A DNA stretch of 64,000 bases from Nautilus pompilius (Eukaryota; Mollusca; Cephalopoda; Nautilida; Nautilidae). Every line of letters starts with the position of its first letter. The first letter of the stretch is position 1. The translations under genes were made by a program, and so were the position numbers. Below, in pieces: positions 57,553 through 64,000 of this stretch. The stretch spans positions 62,001 through 126,000 of the forward strand of contig JACATO010000039.1 of the NCBI GenBank assembly GCA_018389105.1, in the 5' to 3' direction. Under the pieces are notes generated by a model. It did no database searches. It had not been told where the DNA came from and saw nothing but the letters and a program-made list of their open reading frames with translations.

Positions 57553-58728
57553 CAGTCGACCCCCGCGTAATCGCGGTTCGGCATTCGCGGCCCCCGGTTA
57601 CTCGCGGAATTTTCCGTAGAACCTGTTCGTGGAAACCCCCGCATATTCGTGAAATCGCAAATGTCTTCCGCGATTTTTTTTATGGCTTTTTTCGTGGCGA
57701 TATATTTTTTTTCACGCTTTTTAACGCTAAATTATTAATAACAATATAATTTACTAATTTTGTAATATAAATACTAACGTAAATTCAGCAAAGTATCAAT
57801 ATAAAATAAACGCTATCGGCTGGAGGTTTGAAAGTAGCCAATCAGAGAGCGTTATACATTTCTCCTCGCTGCTGATTGGCTGCTGCCCACGAGGCGCTGT
57901 CTCAGGCAGATGCAGCCCAGCAGCAGCCCCGCATCATCCCAGTTTACCGCGTGTAGCTATCCCGAGTGTTTCTCTGGGTGTTGTGTTTTCGCAGCGTGTT
58001 TCTTAAAGTCCTAAGATGCCGCCCAAACGCCCTGCACCTTCTAAGGCTTCTGGCAATGAACCTAAGCGCCAGAAAAAGGTTAACAACCTCATCGATGAGA
58101 ACTCTGAACCCCTGACGGACGAGGATTTGTTGGATGTTAAAGAAGTCTGCCAGCGAAGAGGAGGAGGAGGGCCTGACACTGGAACGTCTGTCCAACCTTA
58201 TGAGGACAGCAAAGGAGTTGCAAGGGAAGGCTGAAGCATGGGATCCCTATATGGTTCGGTCTCGCCAATTTAAAAATGCCATCGATGCTGTGTCATGCAG
58301 ACATATAAAACCCTCCTCACCACCATGAAGAAACAGCGACAGCAACTTCCCATCACGATGTTCCTCAAGCCCACCAAGAAAGCCTTGCACGAAGATACGA
58401 CTCCTCCTGAAGAAGAGGCGCCACCTGAGCAGCTTTAAATCCTCTGCTTTGCTGTGCAGTCATTATCTTCATCGTACTGCACAGCTTATACATCATCATC
58501 ATCATCTTCAATCAATATCATTCATTATTGGTGAGTACCCGTGCATTTTACTGTATTTTTAATTAAATTATTATCATATATTTACTTGTATATTTTTTTA
58601 TTACATTTTACGCTATACTTTGACGTTTATAGGCGTTTTTATGGACCACGTCCAATATTCGCGGTTTTTCACTCTTAGCAGGTGCTCAAGGGACGCAACC
58701 CCCGCGAATACCGGGGGAGGGACAACTG
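57553..58728 (+). mobile_element. Tigger/pogo element, internally deleted (1,176 bp)
   Basis: The left end CAGTCGACCCCCGCG follows TA (57551-57552). The right end, inverted, reads CAGTTGTCCCTCCCCCGG. The base pair after it is CA rather than TA, probably a mutated duplication. Outer parts match the 596 bp element at 15666-16261. The middle (58016-58438) encodes only the first about 22 residues of a Tigger transposase (MPPKRPAPSKASGNEPKRQK), joined directly to the acidic C-terminal part (SEPLTDEDLLDVKE, then FKNAIDAV and QLPITMFLKP). The whole DDE catalytic core is gone. Confidence 0.9.
58016..58438 (+). pseudogene. truncated Tigger transposase (N- and C-termini only)
   Basis: ATG at 58016 opens a frame with the lysine-rich N-terminus of TIGD1-like transposases. 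After the KKV residues it jumps to the acidic C-terminal tail. A frameshift at about 58134 and another near 58290-58300 are needed to follow the tail through MKKQRQQLPITMF to the stop at 58436-58438. The CENP-B-type HTH is cut short and the DDE domain is missing, so no transposase activity is possible. Confidence 0.85.
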
Positions 58729-60842
58729 CATATCCAGTTTAACTAACTCTCTAGTTACTTGCTAAATACTTCTATCATTTTTGTAAAAACAAAAATAAAT
58801 TGCCCTTATTCTTTCCCACTAAAACCCTGACTCGCACATCACTTTCTTAACTTTTAAAACTGTTTTTACCAAACTTATTATCCTGTATGTATCTCACTGC
58901 AGTACAATCTACTCCATAATTTCACCACGTGACTTCTGTTTTTGCCCCGCCATGAACAGCAGATGAAAGGTTCTGTATTACGTAAGCAAGTGACGTCACA
59001 CAAACGTGACGGCTGAGAGAGGCTGACGTGAGCTGCTCGATTGACAGTTTACGGATCACTTCATCTCTCTCTCTCTCTATCTATCTACTATTATGACCAC
59101 ATGATAAAGGAAATCCACGAGCAAAGAATCCAGAAGCGTTACTGAATGCAGTATCTCACAATAATGAAACCCATATGAAAGAAACAGGAGTGAGAATTAA
59201 GTGAAAGTTATGGTGGGATGTGTGTGGGGGGATGGGGAAGAAGAAGAAGAAGGGAAGAACCGCAAGAGTTCCTGCAGCCCCCCTTTTTTCCTGTCTTTTG
59301 CTGAATCGTTGTACACGACTCCGCAGGAAGTAACCAGAATTGCCAAGTTATTCACCGCGCAATCTCTGTATCATTCATCCGTTACAATTTGTACTGCCCT
59401 CCTCCTTATCCCGTTGCCTTATTCATCTCGGTTTTCTTACATCTCATTTTTTGTTTCTTGATGACACACAAACAGTTTGTTTTGTTTTTTTACTTTTAAA
59501 TTCTTCAGCATCTTTTGATAAAGTAATTCCTCGTAACTCTGCCTCCACTCATCGATGCTCTATTTCGACAGGGCTAGCAGATGAAGAGCGCAAGGCCGAC
59601 ACGGTCCGAGGTGTCAAGACAGGGACAGAACAGTTCCGATCGCACAGCTAAGAGAGAGAGAGAGTGGTGAAGGAATGAACGGCTCGTAGAACACGGCTGT
59701 CGGATGAACGGACTCTTTATACCTGGCAGGTGTATTAATTACATTCTATTACTGGAAAGGTTTTAAGATGGATCTGATTTAATTAACTGCGGGTTTTATG
59801 TTTTATCGTGCATAATAATAATAATATCTTAGAATAGAAATAATGTAACCTAATATATCTTTGTAGATAATGTTTTACTTCCTTTTGCTGTAAATATCAG
59901 TCCACAGAATCCATCAACAGCCCTGAAATCTAATGACATCTTGAATGAGGAAGACGGTTAATCTCTATACTTTACTATTTTTTGGTAGTTTAGTGATTTA
60001 CCTAAGGGAGACAACCTACGGCCACTTAGACAAAGATCTGACAACTTTGGTATCTTTAATCTAAACGTTACACGGGGTTCTTTAGTTACAGTTCCTTTCT
60101 GGGGAGGTTTTAAATATATTTTTTTTTTCTGAGATTTTCACGAGATTTAGTTCTCTAAATTGTGTTTGTTGACTTTCCTGATTGCATAGACTAGCATTTG
60201 TTTAACACGTGAAAACTGTTGGTTTTCTAAAACAGAACCCCACGACTTCCGGCTCCAGGGCTGTTATTCTTCCGTAAACCCGGACACGTTTGAGGATGGG
60301 GACAGAGGGGAGACTATATTGGGGCACTAAGGCATCGATGGTCAGCAGTTCGTGGACGTTGTCCGTCCGTCGTGCTGCAGCGACAGGCGTTTTCGCTTAT
60401 CAGTCGGTCTAATGTTCAGACAGTGCTCTAATATGCTTGCGGTGGATGGTTCTTACACAGGTCTGAAGCGGCAATAGTAACCAACCCCGAGAGGCCATGG
60501 AGGTTGTTATCCGATCTAACCGCCCCACCCCAGGCTCATATCATATCTCCATGGCGCTGTTCTCTCTAAAGGGACTATACTCTGGATAACCCTGACGGTT
60601 CTATTTCGGAAAGAAGAAAAAAATCCATTCGCCTGCGAAAAATATTTGAACGACATTTGAGAATTTAAAATTTGATGCTTTACTGGCTCCCTAATCATTC
60701 TGAGGTAGGCTATGAAAAGGGGTTGGGGTGGTGGTGGTGGTGCCTTAACGTGTTACGATCAGCCTGACGTCAGCGACGCCTCCGGAAGTGTGGCTGCTAT
60801 CCGGGCCGTGCTTGTGCTCGCTCTACGGAAAGCTGAGATTAA
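58729..60842. other. unassigned region
   Basis: AT-rich with moderately GC-rich patches (58960-59060, 59200-59300, 60240-60400). A (TC)n run lies at about 59064-59080 and an (AAG)n-like run at about 59238-59252. Open frames here (59201-59651) lack recognisable motifs. No terminal repeats were identified. Confidence 0.5.
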
Positions 60843-60901
60843 ATGGCGGATCAAACGGCTCTCGTGGAGAAACTCGCCTACGTTGCCATGACAATAGCTC
60901 G
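60843..60901 (+). CDS. possible first coding exon of an unidentified gene
   Basis: In a CpG-rich patch, ATG at 60843 sits in good context (AAATGGCGG) and opens MADQTALVEKLAYVAMTIA. This is followed by a possible donor (CTCG/GTGCGT, GT at 60902-60903). Without splicing the frame stops at about 60938. A promoter-like GC-rich setting and this peptide suggest a first exon of a plus-strand gene continuing right, but no downstream partner exon was recognised before 64000 and no family match is known to me. It could equally be chance. Confidence 0.25.
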
Positions 60902-60903
60902 GT

Positions 60904-62120
60904 GCGTGTGCGTGTGTGTGGAGGGGCGAGATCCATGACGCATGGATTGATTCTCGTTTCTCACCGCCACGAGACAATGGCGGCGTAGATGACTCATGCA
61001 AACAGGGTTTCTTAGGGTTGGGAGATGCTTCGTTCCGCGGTGGATTCAGCAAGACCCGGGGGGGTGGAAAGCCGCCATCACACACACACACATATACAAC
61101 TATCGATCCACTCTCCGTCCTAAATCAGCTGCTCCACTGGAAGAGTTTATTCTCCCTTCTAATTCAAGTGAAGTTCCCGATGTCGCCCCTTTTATACGCA
61201 AAACTTGCTTAATATTTTACCTGAAGGCCCGTGGGGAGGGAACTGCGGGGAGACTTCTTTGTATTTCCAGCTTCTGTGACCCGACTGACGAACTTCAGCG
61301 TTTGGGGGCAAAAAAAGCTGAAACTATTCATAGATCCATATCTTCTTCATTATTGGTCAATAACCGGAAGAAGGGACTTCTTTTGAATACAGTCAGGGTA
61401 ACTTAACGCAGAGAACTACATCCTAAAAGCTGTCTTAATACATATTTTCGCTCATATTTCATCTGATTACCGCAACAATAACAGAGTAAGGAGAGGATGC
61501 TGTACTACGTGACCCTGTCAGCATGTTCGTGTGCTAATCTCTGATGCCGTCGACTCCGTTGATGTGTGTTGGGCACCCGACTGTTAGAGTAACTTCTGCT
61601 CAAGCCATGTAAAAAGGGGTCTGGCAAAGGTAACCCGTCTCCGACAATATCGACAAACACAACACAACTTCTGTACCAATCTCTGGGCGGCGGGGGGAGG
61701 GTCAGGGGTGTACCACAGGCTGCTCGAAGGGGAGCCACCCATACTTTACGTACGAACATTAACCCTTGCCATCCAAGATACACCTTTCACTGCATCCATC
61801 AACGTTGTGACCACGAAATGTTTCGGAGAAATTTAACCCTTTTCATGTCATTCTGAATATAACATTATTATTATTATTATTATTTGGTAGACTTTTTTTA
61901 AATTTGAAAATTTCATATGCCAAACGAAAGTTTTGGAGTCTCCCCCAATAAATTTAATTATCTCCCTTACTCTATTACTGTTGTCATGAGAGCAAAATAC
62001 AGAACAGGATATATATATATATATAAGAAAAAATTCTTTGAGAAGTTTATATAGTGATCCTCGATGATTAAGTTATAATTATTAAGTTGAATTGTTTTGT
62101 AAATGCATATATTAGTTAAT
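60904..62120. other. unassigned region with GC-rich patches
   Basis: A (CA)n run lies at about 61078-61093 and an (ATT)n run at about 61864-61884. Frames at 60996-61406 and 61505-61783 have no recognisable domain. One copy of the TTATCTCCCTTA motif is at 61958-61969. An AT dinucleotide run is at about 62011-62024. Confidence 0.45.
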
Positions 62121-62129
62121 TTTAAAGTC

Positions 62130-62320
62130 TTTCGTTTGGGCTACCACGATCAAGGAGCAGAGTTCGAGTTCCGATCAGAACCGGTTCGAGTTGCCTTACC
62201 TGGCGCAGTTCTTTCTCGGTTTTCTCCGGCCTCGTGGGTTTCCTTCCACATCTGGAAGAATGAAGGGTTCTAGGATGGGATCAGGTTTCTGTCGGAGTCA
62301 AAAGTAGCGGCACCCCCCCC
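62130..62320 (+). repeat. candidate SINE fragment
   Basis: Two box B-like stretches (GAGTTCGAGTTCC near 62161 and GGTTCGAGTTG near 62183) follow a pyrimidine-poor leader. A body then begins with TTTTCTCCGGCCTCGTGGG and TTTCCTTCCACATCTGG, resembling the conserved central domain (CCGGGTTTCCTCCCAC) of widespread animal SINEs. A/C-rich tracts follow. Boundaries and duplication were not established. Confidence 0.35.
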
Positions 62321-62329
62321 CCGAGTGGC

Positions 62330-64000
62330 GTAGGTTCGGTAACTCCGTAGACAGACAAAGCGGCTGGGTGCGCGCAACAGCGACTGTTTCAAATCCTCCT
62401 GTCCCTTAATCGCCTTCCTCGCTCTGTGACTTCAAAAAAACAAGCAGCAGCAGCAGCAGAAAAGTCCATAGCCACCCAGTTTACGTGTTCTGGCGGAGAA
62501 AGCCTGTCCCCGTGGAATCGGTCAGCGTCACAGAGGCACGTGGCCTTGGACTTTTCATGAACCTCTGGACACTATTTTGGCGTTGAAAACGAAAGCGAAA
62601 CCAAAACAGGAAAGAAGCGGATTCCTTTTCACAGGGTTTACTTTCGGTTTGTTGTTGTTGTTTCACGTGTCCGATACAGAGGAAAGGAGAAGAGCATATT
62701 TACTTCCTTTTTTAAAAAAAAATTGAACCTTTACCATCCAGGAAAGTATTTAGTTTACAGCACCTCAAATTTTTGGGGGTTTTTTGGATTCTTTTTTTCA
62801 TCCGGTTGATAGCTCATCCCTAACACCTGTTGCAACGGGAAATGTTTAGGAACAAATAAGTTGAATATTTATTTTCTATTATACATTTTAAAACACTATT
62901 ATACATCGTTGTTACAGCAACTAGTTTTAATAATTAAAGGGAGATAATCCCTTTGGTTATCACAATCTATTGTAATTTCATTTATCAACTCCTTGTTTTT
63001 ATTGTTTAGCTTATTTCAATTTTTTTTTGCATATATTTTTAATAATTACTGAATTATATAGAGCCTCTCCAATGCCCCTAGATTTTTTTTTTTTTACTTT
63101 CAGTGAGACGAAATTTCCAATTTGCATCCAGGTTCCATGAAAATAAGTAAGTTTTATATTGTTACGGCATAATTCAGATATAGGTTAACCGGCCCCTTTA
63201 ACAGACAAACAGAGTAGTTTCCCTTTGGGTTAAAAAAAAAAATCTGATAACTGACTAATTAAATATATAGCCATACCGACGGAGGGGTGATGATGTAAAT
63301 GAAGTGAAACAACATTTTAACTGCAGACTTATTGTCTACTTTATTTATGTTAATTTTAGCTTGTTTAAATATTTCTTTTGTGTTCTGGTTTGTGCATGGT
63401 GCTAAGTCTGGAGTAACAGCGTTTGTAATTGGTCACTTGGTACTGGTTGGTAGGTGGGGGGTTAACGGGGGTACAAAAAGTAAGTAAGAAACATTTAATT
63501 GTATCTTTATATTTTTAGGTGGCTGTCCAGAAAAATAATGTGCATATTATTTAAATTTAAAGCAAGTATTTCGTTTCTGACGGTAATATGCTCTTAGAAA
63601 ATGTATCTACGGTTCCAATCACGCAGAGACTTACGTACCTGCAGGTATCAGGCGCCCCCTACCGGACTGGAGTGAAAACAAATTATCCTCTCAGTTCCGC
63701 TTAGAAAGCAAAAGGGAAAAAAAGAAAGAATTTTTAACCCTCACCCTCTCTCGTGAAACTTCCCTCAAGCTTTTGCTACGTTGTTTGCTCATGTCTGAGT
63801 AAACAGAGCTTCCAGCATTGAATCTATTACAAGAATAACTATAATAAAATTTTGAGAGAGAGAGAGAGAGACTCGTTGTTTTCAAGTTGAATTTATGTTT
63901 AGTTTTGAAGCCCTACTGTGTTTAAAAATACATAAAATAAGTGACCCACAAACTATTTATTCTGACCGAGATATTTTCAATCAGATCTTGACACAAATAT
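62330..64000. other. unassigned right end
   Basis: A (CAG)n run lies at about 62444-62458 and an (AG)n run at about 63854-63871. An AAGGGAGATAA motif sits at 62937-62947. Acceptor-like TTTCAG (about 63100-63105) and TTTTTAG (about 63514-63520) sites occur, but no exon after them was recognised. Otherwise nothing was seen. Confidence 0.4.

Overview
This is an AT-rich, intron-rich animal nuclear region with four recognisable protein genes, all with GT-AG introns and conserved metazoan proteins. The clade cannot be fixed from the sequence. A mollusc or other lophotrochozoan is my best guess, from the transposon mix (Tigger/pogo, mariner, Tc1, MULE and KIAA1586-like hAT remnants, tRNA-type SINEs) and from a recurring short motif (TTATCTCCCTT and its complement) that I associate with mollusc non-coding DNA. 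No prokaryotic-style operons, CRISPR arrays, rRNA or intact tRNA genes were seen.

Layout: (1) 1722-5348, minus: the first five coding exons of RINT1, a Golgi-ER tethering factor; the rest of the gene lies left of the window. (2) About 5300-6150: a GC-rich island that is probably a divergent promoter. (3) 10731-21040, plus: UBE2I (UBC9, the SUMO E2 enzyme), complete in six coding exons, probably with an untranslated first exon near 5516. Its introns hold most of the transposons: a hAT relic, a mariner with both ends, a MULE relic and two Tigger/pogo deletion derivatives. (4) 21041-24870: a tail-to-tail intergenic gap holding a short mariner derivative. (5) 24871-37327, minus: E4F1, complete in 15 coding exons (872 residues), a 13-finger zinc-finger regulator. 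(6) 37328-38157: a compact GC-rich head-to-head promoter. (7) 38158-49321, plus: RNF2/RING1, complete in three coding exons (327 residues), the catalytic subunit of Polycomb repressive complex 1. Its first intron holds a Tc1 relic and a pseudogene of an uncharacterised multicopy family. (8) 49322-64000: mostly unexplained AT-rich DNA with a Tigger deletion derivative (57553-58728), two SINE candidates, GC-rich patches and one possible first exon near 60843.

The four genes alternate head-to-head and tail-to-tail (RINT1 < > UBE2I, then E4F1 < > RNF2). Three act in ubiquitin/SUMO signalling on chromatin: UBE2I conjugates SUMO, RNF2 ubiquitinates histone H2A, and E4F1 is a zinc-finger factor reported in mammals to have E3 activity and to interact with the PRC1 subunit BMI1. 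Exon joins were checked by hand for reading phase. For UBE2I, E4F1, RNF2 and the visible part of RINT1 every junction keeps frame, so these models are the most reliable part of this annotation. The transposon calls rest on terminal repeats and short translated motifs recognised by eye.
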